Shown: positions 35,609-44,191 of the stretch, piece by piece
How the letters are laid out: every line of letters starts with the position of its first letter
Position numbering within the stretch: the first letter of the stretch is position 1
Assembly: GCA_965238125.1 (NCBI GenBank)
Contig: OZ250179.1
Coordinates: 2,046,001-2,110,000, forward strand
DNA: 64,000 nucleotides
Source of the DNA: UBA6623 sp965238125
GTDB lineage: Bacteria > Acidobacteriota > Terriglobia > Bryobacterales > UBA6623
Reading direction: 5' to 3'
Translations under genes and position numbers: made by a program
The notes under the pieces: model-generated
Told to the model about the DNA's origin: nothing
Seen by the model: the letters and a program-made list of their open reading frames with translations, nothing else
Databases searched by the model: none

Positions 35609-35869
35609 CTAGGACTCGTTTACCTGCACCTCCGGGAGTTCTGCTTCTGCCGGAAGCTCGAAGATGCGCGTGTGCGCTAGATCGGCCACTTTTGCAAGCA
35701 CCAACAAATCGTTGCGCCCGAAGCTCTGCGTACTCTTCCACTGATCGCCCTCTTTGTAGAGCCGCGAGAAGGTGACGTTGTGCCTCGGCTGTTCGTCGGT
35801 TCCGTTGCGCCAAATCGTAGCCTTGACGCGACCGATTCGGACTTCTGTGATGGGTTTCTGGTTAGCCAT
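35609..35869 (-). CDS. Conserved plasmid-type small protein
   Basis: 86 residues (MANQKPITEVRIGRVKATIW..., NVTFSRLYKEGDQWKSTQSFG). The pattern of a short beta sheet followed by GRNDLLVLAKVADLAHTRIF matches a small protein widespread on plasmids and conjugative elements, with a fold reminiscent of PC4/p15-type single-strand DNA-binding proteins. That fold assignment is from memory. It is preceded by copy 2 of the 67-bp repeat. Confidence 0.6.
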   Translation of the reverse strand: MANQKPITEVRIGRVKATIWRNGTDEQPRHNVTFSRLYKEGDQWKSTQSFGRNDLLVLAKVADLAHTRIFELPAEAELPEVQVNES

Positions 35870-36298
35870 AATGTTTTTCTCCTGAGAGTCAAAGGGTTTG
35901 TGAGCGTTTTCCGCTCACCCACGCATGGCGGAAAACGCCCAAACCCTGACGCGGAAGGAAGCGCCGCCCGCGTCGGTGACGGGCAGGGCCGACAAAAGCA
36001 ACGCGAGTGACAGACGCCGAAGGCGAGCAAAGCGTTTCTGGCGCTGGCTTTGCGTCGGCGCAAACCGGACCCGGCGCGGTCGGCGCGGGAACATGGCGGA
36101 CGATACCCAGTAGTAGTATCGCAATCACATTCAGGATTTGGCGCAGTCCGAAGGTTGTACCTTCTCGCGGCTCCCCTGGCGATTCAGGATCAATGGAGCG
36201 GAGGGATTGCCCGGACGTGCTTGCGGCCTGCCACGACCCGCTTGTGAGCATCGACCGACTGGCCGTAGCGGTTGGATGAGTCCTAGCGGGCTGCGATC
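35870..36298. other. Upstream region with 67-bp direct repeat copy 2
   Basis: A 429-base region between two minus-strand genes. Positions 35978-36044 carry the second copy of the 67-bp repeat, placed upstream of the 86-residue gene just as copy 1 is placed upstream of the membrane-protein gene. No coding frame is credible. Confidence 0.55.
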
Positions 36299-36826
36299 CT
36301 AGCGGCGGTTCCATAAGCCGATTGCTCGTTGCCGCGCTTGTTCTTCGAGTTGAATAAACTCCGTCCGCTTCGAGAAGGGAAAGCGCCGGTAAGCATGAGC
36401 GTAGCCGTCGCGGATGAGCCGGGCGTTGAAGTTGTCTCCGTCCAGCAGGACGTAGCGAAGCCAGCGCCCGTAGCGGTCTACGGTATCTCCGGTGCGGTCC
36501 TTTTGGAGCAGCACCGTCTTACCTTCGAGCGCCGCCTTGGTGAAGGCGCTTGCCTCCCGTCCGAAATACTGCACGGGTTTGGTGGGGTGCTTCGTCTCCG
36601 GGGTGTCCACGCCAATGAGCCGGACGGTGTAGCTCTTCCCCTCGAACCGAACCTGAATGGTATCCCCATCAATCACTCGCTCGACGTGGGCGGAGATTGG
36701 ATCAAGCTGGGCGCTGGTGATAAGGCCCATGAATCCGCCGATAAACATGGCGCAGCCGATCATCTTGGCCCTGAGTGGCAGGGGCAGGGTCAAGCGCTTT
36801 CGAGCTTGAGTTGTTGAATGTCCCAT
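36299..36826 (-). CDS. Thermonuclease family protein (SNase-like), membrane-anchored or secreted
   Basis: 175 residues. An N-terminal hydrophobic segment (AKMIGCAMFIGGFMGLITSA) is followed by the staphylococcal nuclease fold: VERVIDGDTIQVRFEG, YTVRLIGVDTPE (catalytic Arg and Asp) and the second Glu/Arg region TVDRYGRWLRYVLLDG. It is the last gene of the T4SS run and overlaps the end of virB11. SNase-like proteins are common cargo of conjugative regions. It looks intact. Confidence 0.85.
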   Translation of the reverse strand: MGHSTTQARKRLTLPLPLRAKMIGCAMFIGGFMGLITSAQLDPISAHVERVIDGDTIQVRFEGKSYTVRLIGVDTPETKHPTKPVQYFGREASAFTKAALEGKTVLLQKDRTGDTVDRYGRWLRYVLLDGDNFNARLIRDGYAHAYRRFPFSKRTEFIQLEEQARQRAIGLWNRR

Positions 36827-37749
36827 TGGTTGGTCCTCGCTTCGTAGCCTTTGACGAAAACCGCTTCTTCGGCGAATCGCCGCCCCTCGTGGCGCGTCAT
36901 GTGAATCACCATGGCGATCCCGTCCACTACGCCTCTACAGGTGACTTCCCAGGGAAGCGACCCGCCGCCTTGCATGGCGCAACTGGCGATCCGGGATAGG
37001 GCGCTCTCGGCGTTGTTGGCGTGTACGGTCGTCAGTGATCCGCCGTGGCCGGTGTTGAGTGCTTGCAGCAGGTCCGCCGCCTCTCCGCCGCGAACCTCGC
37101 CCACGACGATGTGATCCGGGCGGTGACGTAGCGCGTGGCGGACTAAATCGCGGATCGTGACCGCTCCTTCCTGCAAACCGCGAGCCTCGAAGCGGACGCA
37201 ATTGGACCGCTCGATGCGAAGCTCCAAGGTGTCCTCGATGGCAACTATCCGCTCGTCATCGGGGAGAAGTTCAATGAGGGCATTAAGCAACGTGGTCTTG
37301 CCCGATCCGGTGCCGCCTGAAACTAGGATGTTGCGCCGGGACCGCAACACCCGCTCGGCTTCCCTCCGCACGTTTTCGGGGAGTGCGCCTTGCTTCACGA
37401 GATCATCCGCCGAGAACGCCCGCTTGCCAAAGCGCCGCACGGTGATAGCGACTTGAGGACTGGCGGGCGGAACGCAGATAGCAACCCGCGATCCGTCATC
37501 GAGCCGGGCATCGACAATGGGGGAGCTTGCCGGGTCCAGCCCCAAAGGACGGGCGATATGGATAGCGGCCCGTAACAGCGCCGCTTCGTCCAGGTCCGGC
37601 GCGGGGTGTGGGGCCAGCCGTCCGGCCCGCTCGACCCACACATTACCGGGGCCGTTAATCATGATCTCGCTCACTTCGGAATCTTCCAGGGCGCTCTCCA
37701 AACCCGGTAGAAACGGTTTTAGGTGTTCTAGTCCGCTCGCGGCGCTCAT
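36790..37749 (-). CDS. virB11: VirB11/TrbB-type conjugation ATPase
   Basis: Start at ATG 37749 (MSAASGLEHLKPFLPG), which forms an ATGA overlap with the virD4 stop; 319 residues. The N-terminal domain has SEIMINGPGNVWVE. The P-loop is ILVSGGTGSGKTTLLNAL and the Asp box RIVAIEDTLELRI. The Walker B-like segment PDHIVVGEVRGGEAADLL and the His box TGHGGSLTTVHANNAESAL are both typical of VirB11/CpaF hexameric ATPases. It would power type IV secretion or pilus assembly at the inner membrane. Confidence 0.92.
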   Translation of the reverse strand: MSAASGLEHLKPFLPGLESALEDSEVSEIMINGPGNVWVERAGRLAPHPAPDLDEAALLRAAIHIARPLGLDPASSPIVDARLDDGSRVAICVPPASPQVAITVRRFGKRAFSADDLVKQGALPENVRREAERVLRSRRNILVSGGTGSGKTTLLNALIELLPDDERIVAIEDTLELRIERSNCVRFEARGLQEGAVTIRDLVRHALRHRPDHIVVGEVRGGEAADLLQALNTGHGGSLTTVHANNAESALSRIASCAMQGGGSLPWEVTCRGVVDGIAMVIHMTRHEGRRFAEEAVFVKGYEARTNQWDIQQLKLESA

Positions 37750-40295
37750 ATTTGGCCCGCCTCCTTCGCTCTCCAATAGGAGTGTTCGGCTGGTAGATAG
37801 TGTGGTTTCAGGTAGACGCGGCGCGGCTCAAGCGACTGCGCCCCGTCATAGGGCAGACAGATCGCTTGACAGTTCGAGAGCAAGGCGAAGTCTCGCGGGT
37901 GAAACACGGCCTCGCGTTGCTCCCGGAATGACTTGGTTGCGCCCATGCTCCCGCCTCCGCCTCCGGCCCGGCCTGAGAGCGGGGAGACTTCCGAGCGTTT
38001 AGAAGTCTCGCTGATGGTGTAGGATTCCTTGATCTTCGCCACCTGGCCGCACAACTCCGACGCAATCTTGGCGCTGGCGTCGTCGCTGAGAGATAGGAAG
38101 ATACGAGTGCGGAGCGTCTGCAACAGCGAGCGCCACGCTTCCGAGCTTCCCAACACGGCCCGCAACGAGGAAATAGATTGCGTGGCGACAATCGGGATGC
38201 AGCGGCATTGGCGGGTCAGCGCAAAGGATTTTTCATCGCCCGATGGGTCATCCTCGCCCACGGAAGCGAAGGCTTGATATTCGTCACAGATAAAGACGGC
38301 GGGCCGGAAGTAGCTGCCCGGGTTCGCCTTCATCTTGGCCGGTCGCATGAGAAGCGCCTGTAGCCAAGCGTTTTTGAGCATCACGCCCACGGCGCGGGCC
38401 AGCGCCGGGTTGATACCAGCGGGCATATTCAAGGCCAGCACCTTGCCCTGCTCGATCAATTCATAGATCGGCGGGAGGTGGCGCGAGATCGGGGCCGTGC
38501 CTTCGGCTTGGTCGCTCTCGGCTGCGGGGTCGGGTGTCTTGTCGTCCGGCTCCGCTTCCGTCACCACCCACGCCGCCTCCGCCGCCTTGACTGGCTCCGG
38601 CTGTGCCGCCTTGACCGGCTCCGGCTCCGCCGCCTTCACCGGCTCCGGCTTTTTCGCGGTTTTCGGCTTCTGCGCCTTCTTCGTTACCCCTTCGCATGTG
38701 TATCTGATCTCCGCCGCCTGGGGCTTCTTCGCGCCCGCGTTCTCCGCGCCCGCCTCGTCCGCGTCCGGCTTGGCTGCGCCCGCCTTCGCCGCCGCCGCGT
38801 CCTTCTCCGCCTTGAGCCGCTTGATTTGGGCTTGCAGGATAATGGCTTGAGGATCGTCAGTGATATGCGGCGCGGCGGGACAAAACACCTTCGCCACGTC
38901 CGGCATATCGAACATGGCAAGGAACACCGAAACCCCCTCCACAATCGAGGACTTGATCTTGTTGTCTAGGGTTTGCCAGTCGTGGACAAACCAGCGCTTG
39001 ACGGCCTCCACGCGCTCTCTCGTGTCTTCGCCGGGTCCGGGTTCCCAAACGATTCGATGGGCGATCTTGAGCGCGTCTAGCTTCTCTTTCATCGGGCGCG
39101 TGTAGACGGCTTGTTGATCTTTGCCTCCTGGCGTGTCTATCCAGTTCCATTCGGCAAAGTGTACGAGTTGGGCTTTTAATACGTCCTCCTTGACGAAAAC
39201 CGTCCCTGTGTTCAGGTCGTCACTCAGCTTCTCCGCCGCCTCGATCTTGGCCGCAAATAGCTCCGGGTCGATGGCGCAGCGGTAGACCTGTTGCAACGTC
39301 ACCCATCGCTCCGGGAAAACCCGGTGAAGCTCGATGATCCAGCGGACCAGATTGGTATAGGCTTGCTGCCAAAAGGGTTCCTTGCCCTTGCCGAACAACT
39401 GATTGAGCAAGCTCGAAACGGTGTAGGCCAGCGAGTAGGAATCGAGCCACCAGGCCGAGAGCGGGTTCCATTGAGCGCGGGCATCCATGCCAAGCTCGAT
39501 GTAGTCTTGTCCACGGCCCGCCTCGACCAGGATTTGGCGGATGTCGTGACAGAAGTCTCCCTTGACTTCAAGGACCAGCGCCGCCGCCCGCAGCTGCGGA
39601 TTGGCCGCTTGCCAGCCGAGAAGCTGCCGGGCAAACGGGTTCATGCAAGCCGATGTTTTCCCCGACCCCACGGCTCCGAAGATCGCCACGCCGGTATACA
39701 GTCCGCGCTCCGGGATGGTGAGCCACGAGGGACTGAAAATCTCCCGCGCCTCGACCGGGTGATGGACCTCCCCGATGACGATGGCCGGGGCCTTTTGTTT
39801 GGGATCAAGCGGCCACGGCGGGAGCTTGGCGAAGGGTGCGAAGTCGCGCCGCCGCCCCTCCAACCAGACCTTCCAAACGGTGACGGCAATAAGCCCGGAC
39901 AGCATGACGGCAACGAAGGGCGAAACGTAGTACCACAGCACCAGCCAATCGAAGAAATTGGGGGTGTGGTAGTTCACCAAAGCAAGCAAGGGGTTTTCAT
40001 CAAGCGACGGGAAAGGACGCCGTACAAAGCTCCACACGGCATACCACAGACCGGCGAAAAAAAAGAGCACCAGAGCCGGAAGCTGTACAACGAATTGTGC
40101 GACTCGAAACACAGCCCAGCCCAACAGCATCAAACCTTGAAACACACGCCACCCGGCCCAGCCCAACAGCACGAAACCTTGCACGACCAGCCAGCCGAGG
40201 ACGGCGAAAACCCGGATCGGGTTTTTCCAGTTCATCGGGCCGGCGGGCCGGTGCCAAAGCTCTCGCAAATAAGGGGCGATCTCACGCCATTTCAT
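37746..40295 (-). CDS. virD4: VirD4/TraG-type coupling protein with Ala/Lys/Pro-rich insert
   Basis: 849 residues. Hydrophobic N-terminal segments (VFAVLGWLVVQGFVLLGWAG and others) anchor it in the inner membrane. The P-loop is GVAIFGAVGSGKTSACMNPF and the Walker B strand SYFRPAVFICDEYQAF. IVATQSISSL is the usual motif III. Coupling proteins hand the relaxase-DNA complex to the T4SS. Unusual is a low-complexity insert of about 110 residues (AEKDAAAAKAGAAKPDADEA, repeated EPVKAA units) between the two halves of the ATPase. It overlaps virB11 by four bases. Confidence 0.9.
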   Translation of the reverse strand: MKWREIAPYLRELWHRPAGPMNWKNPIRVFAVLGWLVVQGFVLLGWAGWRVFQGLMLLGWAVFRVAQFVVQLPALVLFFFAGLWYAVWSFVRRPFPSLDENPLLALVNYHTPNFFDWLVLWYYVSPFVAVMLSGLIAVTVWKVWLEGRRRDFAPFAKLPPWPLDPKQKAPAIVIGEVHHPVEAREIFSPSWLTIPERGLYTGVAIFGAVGSGKTSACMNPFARQLLGWQAANPQLRAAALVLEVKGDFCHDIRQILVEAGRGQDYIELGMDARAQWNPLSAWWLDSYSLAYTVSSLLNQLFGKGKEPFWQQAYTNLVRWIIELHRVFPERWVTLQQVYRCAIDPELFAAKIEAAEKLSDDLNTGTVFVKEDVLKAQLVHFAEWNWIDTPGGKDQQAVYTRPMKEKLDALKIAHRIVWEPGPGEDTRERVEAVKRWFVHDWQTLDNKIKSSIVEGVSVFLAMFDMPDVAKVFCPAAPHITDDPQAIILQAQIKRLKAEKDAAAAKAGAAKPDADEAGAENAGAKKPQAAEIRYTCEGVTKKAQKPKTAKKPEPVKAAEPEPVKAAQPEPVKAAEAAWVVTEAEPDDKTPDPAAESDQAEGTAPISRHLPPIYELIEQGKVLALNMPAGINPALARAVGVMLKNAWLQALLMRPAKMKANPGSYFRPAVFICDEYQAFASVGEDDPSGDEKSFALTRQCRCIPIVATQSISSLRAVLGSSEAWRSLLQTLRTRIFLSLSDDASAKIASELCGQVAKIKESYTISETSKRSEVSPLSGRAGGGGGSMGATKSFREQREAVFHPRDFALLSNCQAICLPYDGAQSLEPRRVYLKPHYLPAEHSYWRAKEAGQI

Positions 40296-40359
40296 AGGTC
40301 CGTCTCCGTGCTTTCAGCGCCGCTCCTGGGGGGCTGTTCCGAGCCTTCCCGCAGGGATA

Positions 40360-40467
40360 AATGAGGACGAGAGCGACCCCATGGGGCCGGGATAGCGGTA
40401 TGTCACTCAGTACCGCTATCCAGGGTCACATGACCCCCCGGTTTTGGGGGGGGTCGCTCTCGTCCTC
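40360..40467. repeat. Palindrome-rich region upstream of virD4
   Basis: GAGGACGAGAGCGACCCC near 40362-40379 is exactly inverted as GGGGTCGCTCTCGTCCTC near 40448-40467. Inside are GATAGCGGTA/TACCGCTATC (10-bp arms) and the near-palindrome GGGTCACATGACCC. Three nested stems within about 110 bases, on a conjugative element and between two genes, suggest an origin, a transfer site or an attenuator. A related sequence (ATGAGGACGAGAGCG) occurs at about 22680. Confidence 0.6.
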
Positions 40468-40549
40468 GCCTTTTTCCCGCGTCCGAAGCGCGAGGGCCGA
40501 TTCACCGGGGATAACCACAGCGGAATGAGACATATAGAGGAATGTAGCT

Positions 40550-40629
40550 TTGTCACACCTTGGCTCCAAATCTTGTCACACCCCCCCCTCTGAACGTGTG
40601 ACAAAAACCATGCGGCCCTCAGTGACACG
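40550..40629. promoter_or_regulatory. Clustered TTGTCACAC motifs
   Basis: TTGTCACACC occurs at 40550-40559 and 40573-40582, its inverse GTGTGACAA at 40596-40604, and a weaker inverse (AGTGACACG) at 40621-40629. The spacing of about 23 bases, near two DNA turns, fits binding sites for a repressor or initiator. They sit upstream of virD4 in the gap 40296-40653. Confidence 0.5.
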
Positions 40630-40653
40630 AAAAACCCCGGATTTTTGGCTCTC

Positions 40654-41598
40654 TCAGCCAATCTCATCCCGATCCGCAAAGCGGACGGCCCGCCATGTCG
40701 AATAGTCGTCAATCGAGACTCCTTCCGTGACCTTGGCCTCCGGGAGACTTTGCAGCGCCGCCGAGCGTTGCATGGCTCCCCCAAAGCCTCCATATCGCGC
40801 TAGAAACTCCCGGTCCTTTTGGGTCATCGCGTCGTCTATCGCCTTGATTTCCTGCTTCACCGTCAGCCCTTCATCGGGTGTCCCTGGCTCCGCCGCCGCC
40901 CATGCTTCAAGCACTCGCGCCGTCCGATCCACGGTGGCATTTTCAACCCCAATTCCGATCACCCGAACCTGCCGTCCCTTCTTGCGGAGCGCATCCCAAA
41001 GCGGCCCATGCGCGGCTCCCCACGAGTGGAGTTCGGTATCCGTCTGGTGGCCCGGATTGACGTAGGCAAAGGTGACGGTTTCAGGGTCCACGGCAAGGGG
41101 CAGTTTGAGCGCAAAGTAGCGCTTCTGGTTGCCGGCCACACCGTAGTAAATTCGGCGCGGAATCAAGCGACGCGGCAAGCCGAGCTTTTCAAAAAACTCG
41201 ACCTTCTCCGGCTCGGCGGGGAGCCAGTTCATACCCGGATGTTCGAGCACAAAATCGAGCGACAAAAGCCGCCGCATGATAACCGGGTTGCCGGCCTTGC
41301 GCCGGTGGCGGATGTCCTCGACGCCCAGCGCCCGGTAGATCAGCTTGCTCGATATCCGGCACGTTTTCCCTCCCCCATTGACTAGCGGCCACTCACTCTC
41401 GACCGCCGCCTTTCGATCAAGCAAGACCTTGACAAACCTCTCGGCCCGCTTTCTATGAGTGTGGAAGTAATGACAGAACTGCGCCCGCGTAAAGACGCCG
41501 CTGTGAAGGCACACCAGCGCGATCCATTCCGCTTCCTCGCCGGTCCAGCCGAGCGGTTCCAGCTTGCGATCTCTTCCCCGCAAGTGCTCGATCATCAT
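40654..41598 (-). CDS. Conserved conjugative-element protein, winged-helix-like N-terminus
   Basis: 314 residues. The N-terminal third (WIALVCLHSGVFTRAQFCHYF, AERFVKVLLDRKAAVE) has the helix pattern of a winged-helix DNA-binding domain, as in replication-relaxation-type plasmid proteins. The middle part (RRIYYGVAGNQKRYFALKL) and the helical C-terminus (LTVKQEIKAIDDAMTQKDREFL) are unassigned. It sits between virD4 and virB8 and overlaps virB8 by four bases, so it is part of the transfer operon, possibly as its regulator. Confidence 0.6.
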   Translation of the reverse strand: MMIEHLRGRDRKLEPLGWTGEEAEWIALVCLHSGVFTRAQFCHYFHTHRKRAERFVKVLLDRKAAVESEWPLVNGGGKTCRISSKLIYRALGVEDIRHRRKAGNPVIMRRLLSLDFVLEHPGMNWLPAEPEKVEFFEKLGLPRRLIPRRIYYGVAGNQKRYFALKLPLAVDPETVTFAYVNPGHQTDTELHSWGAAHGPLWDALRKKGRQVRVIGIGVENATVDRTARVLEAWAAAEPGTPDEGLTVKQEIKAIDDAMTQKDREFLARYGGFGGAMQRSAALQSLPEAKVTEGVSIDDYSTWRAVRFADRDEIG

Positions 41599-42266
41599 TG
41601 ATCTCCGGTGACGGTGGCCCGGTCGCCTTGCAAGTAGGTGATGACGATTCCCATGGGGTTGAACACGATCAACTCCGGGGGGATGTGTTGGAGGAATTGG
41701 AATTGCAGCGAGAGTGTCCAGCGCTCCCGGCCCACTTCGTTTGCCATCTCCATTCGCACCAGGTCAAAATCGGCCGTGGCGCTGTGCGGCTGCTGAGGGT
41801 TGGGTTGAATCCTCAAAATGACGCGGGCGACTTGCAATTCACCCCGCGCCACGCCCGCCGCGAGAAGGGCGACATTTTGGCTGTCGGCGCGAAACGAGGC
41901 GTTGGCGAGTTGTGTGCTGAGGAAGCGCAAGCTGCGAGCCCAGTTCTGTGCAACCGTTGCCCGCCGCCGCGAGTAGAAGTCGTAGATGAAGCGATTGAGG
42001 AAATATTTGGTGGTGGGGTCCAGCGGGTCGGCCTGGGCCTCCATCGCTTCGTAGGTGACGGCCTCCGCCCGCCCGACTTCATCAACCCTCACGACGATGG
42101 GGCGCGGCGGCTCGACCGAAACAATGCGAATGACGACGACGATGAGCAAGAGCACCCCGATAGCCAGCCCGACAGAGATCACCCGTAGATGACGGTTGGT
42201 GTGGATGGCTTCGCCCCATATCTCGGCGTACTCGGCTCCGGCGTCTTTGATTTGCGGCTTCTTCAT
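41595..42266 (-). CDS. virB8: VirB8/TrbF-type T4SS inner-membrane protein
   Basis: Start at ATG 42266 (MKKPQIKDAGAEYAEIWGEA), overlapping the virB6 stop; 223 residues. There is one N-terminal TM helix (VISVGLAIGVLLLIVVVIRIV), then a periplasmic VirB8 domain: VVRVDEVGRAEAVTYE, KYFLNRFIYDFYSRRRATV, WTLSLQFQFLQHIPPELIVFNP. VirB8 forms part of the T4SS core and nucleates assembly. Confidence 0.85.
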   Translation of the reverse strand: MKKPQIKDAGAEYAEIWGEAIHTNRHLRVISVGLAIGVLLLIVVVIRIVSVEPPRPIVVRVDEVGRAEAVTYEAMEAQADPLDPTTKYFLNRFIYDFYSRRRATVAQNWARSLRFLSTQLANASFRADSQNVALLAAGVARGELQVARVILRIQPNPQQPHSATADFDLVRMEMANEVGRERWTLSLQFQFLQHIPPELIVFNPMGIVITYLQGDRATVTGDQ

Positions 42267-43264
42267 TTGATCCCTCCCGCGCCCACCTTCGCCGCCGCCG
42301 CCGCGCCGCCGCCGGCCGCGGCCATTCCCGCCGTCGTCGCCATGCCCATGAGACCGCTTCCGGCTGCTCCGCCGCCGCTGACGAGCATCGAGGCGAGTTC
42401 CCCGCACTTGAGGCTTGCCAGCATTCCGGCAATGAAGAAAGGCACGACCGCGAGCGTCCACATACCCACGTCCATGAAGCTCTCGATATCCAGGTTGGCG
42501 TTAGCCAAGCTCGTGATGTAAGCGATTCCCACGGCGGAGAACACGCGCAAAACCGCTCCGGCAATCACGGCGTAGAACGAATAGGTGAGCATCGCTCGAA
42601 ACCAGCCCCAGAACAGAAACGAAAGCGGATCGAACACCAGAAACGGAATGAAGACCGGACCCAGAATGATGAGAATGGCAAGGGCGACTTGCGCCCAGAT
42701 CACTTGAGCGTAGGTGACGGCGGCCAAGATAAGGAGCATGAGGGCCATGAAGATCACCATTACAAACCCCGCAACCGCCGTCATCGAGGCATGAAGCCCG
42801 CTGGTGAATATGTTTAGTAGATCACCCTCTTTCGCCGCCGCGTCTTGACCCTTCGCAAGCGCCCGAAAAAGGTTTGTAAGTTCGGTTTGAACCGCGTAGA
42901 GGGAGTCACCGATGAGCAGTTCGTGAAGCCAGTTTCCCCCCGCCGCGATCATTCCTGGGAAGGTGTGGATCATTCCCGGAATGGTGGTCGTGTAGAACTG
43001 CAACATCACCCACGGTATCCAAATCCCAATGACGACCCGCACCAGTTCCCACGGCTGAATGTTGCCACTGAAGGCGGTCTTCAGCCCGGTCAACACCACA
43101 ACGATGACGGCGAGGAAGCCCAACATCGCATTGCCCATGGTGAATATCTCGCCGCCCGCCGCCGCCGAGAGTGCGTCCAGGGCGTGATCGAGGAAGGTCT
43201 TGAAGTCCCTCATGTCTTCGGGCGAAAGATTGGTCGGGATGTTGGGATCGAGTTGGATTTGCAT
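42263..43264 (-). CDS. virB6: VirB6/TrbL-type T4SS membrane protein
   Basis: 333 residues with at least five hydrophobic helices (NAMLGFLAVIVVVLTGLKTA, VAGFVMVIFMALMLLILAAV, IWAQVALAILIILGPVFIPF and others) and the conserved LGPVFIPFLVFDPLSFLFWGW segment typical of VirB6/TrbL. The C-terminus is a Gly/Ala-rich tail (AAGGGAAAAAKVGAGG). It forms part of the inner-membrane channel. Confidence 0.85.
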   Translation of the reverse strand: MQIQLDPNIPTNLSPEDMRDFKTFLDHALDALSAAAGGEIFTMGNAMLGFLAVIVVVLTGLKTAFSGNIQPWELVRVVIGIWIPWVMLQFYTTTIPGMIHTFPGMIAAGGNWLHELLIGDSLYAVQTELTNLFRALAKGQDAAAKEGDLLNIFTSGLHASMTAVAGFVMVIFMALMLLILAAVTYAQVIWAQVALAILIILGPVFIPFLVFDPLSFLFWGWFRAMLTYSFYAVIAGAVLRVFSAVGIAYITSLANANLDIESFMDVGMWTLAVVPFFIAGMLASLKCGELASMLVSGGGAAGSGLMGMATTAGMAAAGGGAAAAAKVGAGGIK

Positions 43265-43276
43265 TAGCGAGTATCA

Positions 43277-44188
43277 CTAATTGTTCCCGCCATAGAGCGT
43301 CGGAATCTGAAAGAGCAAGCCGTCCTGCAAGGTTTGCCGCCTGGCATCAAGCCCGGCCTGGTGCGCCGCGAAGGTGATCTCGGCTTGCTGTTCTGAGACA
43401 ACCCGCCGCGCCAGCGCTTCGCGCCGGGCGATCTCGCGTTCGTAACCCTTCGCCGCTTCCTTCGCCGCCTGATATGCCATCAACTGAGCCATGGCAGCGG
43501 TGAGGTGCCCTTGCGTCACTGCTCCGGTGACTTGCGATTGAGCAAGAGCGGTGTTGGATGTGTTGATGTTTTCCCGCAAGCGCTCGTAAGAGTCCACGGC
43601 ATCTTTTGCCGCGACAATGAGATTTGTCGCTACCTCGCTCGTGGCGTGATCGAGGACCAGCCGATTGTCGCTGTCCTCCCGCGCCGCGAGATAACCGCGC
43701 GAAGCCCGCGCCGCGATCTCCGGGCGACTGTTCTGGAACAGATTAAGAATGTCCGTCTCCGATACCGTATCGGCGGCGGTGAGCCGTTGCGCCCACGATT
43801 CCCGAAAGCTCTTGCCGGTCTCGCCCATGTTCTCCACACTCGACGCAATACCGCGAGGGATGCCGGTAAAATCGTTTTTCCAGGATAGGCCCAGGCCGAT
43901 AAACTTCGTCGGCAGAGAAGCCAGTTTGGTGAACGGATCGGTCAGCGCCCCCACGGTTCCGAGCGCCTGTTCTTTCAGGTGCGCCGCCTGACCTATCATT
44001 TCGGTGAGTTGGCCGTCAAAAGTGATCTTCGACATGGTGTCTTTGTAAATCTGAGTTACTTGATTGGAGATCATCATGGCCCGCTGGATGCCTGCTAGGA
44101 TCGATCCGAAAACGGCGTGAGCGGGCGTGGTGCTCAGCACGATAAAGAGTGGGATAACAACCACTGCGGTCAAGATTCGATGTTTCAT
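43277..44188 (-). CDS. virB5: VirB5/TrbJ-type T4SS protein
   Basis: 303 residues with a signal peptide (MKHRILTAVVVIPLFIVL...TTPAHA). A mostly alpha-helical periplasmic body follows (SNQVTQIYKDTMSKITFDGQ, long Ala/Glu-rich helices), as in TrbJ/VirB5 minor pilus proteins. Placement between virB6 and virB10 supports the call, since sequence conservation in this family is low. Confidence 0.75.
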   Translation of the reverse strand: MKHRILTAVVVIPLFIVLSTTPAHAVFGSILAGIQRAMMISNQVTQIYKDTMSKITFDGQLTEMIGQAAHLKEQALGTVGALTDPFTKLASLPTKFIGLGLSWKNDFTGIPRGIASSVENMGETGKSFRESWAQRLTAADTVSETDILNLFQNSRPEIAARASRGYLAAREDSDNRLVLDHATSEVATNLIVAAKDAVDSYERLRENINTSNTALAQSQVTGAVTQGHLTAAMAQLMAYQAAKEAAKGYEREIARREALARRVVSEQQAEITFAAHQAGLDARRQTLQDGLLFQIPTLYGGNN

Positions 44189-44191
44189 TTT

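Noticed and set aside
38478..38969. Long Arg/Leu-rich frame opposite the virD4 low-complexity region
   Set aside because: It mirrors the Ala/Lys/Pro repeat on the coding strand and has no independent gene features.
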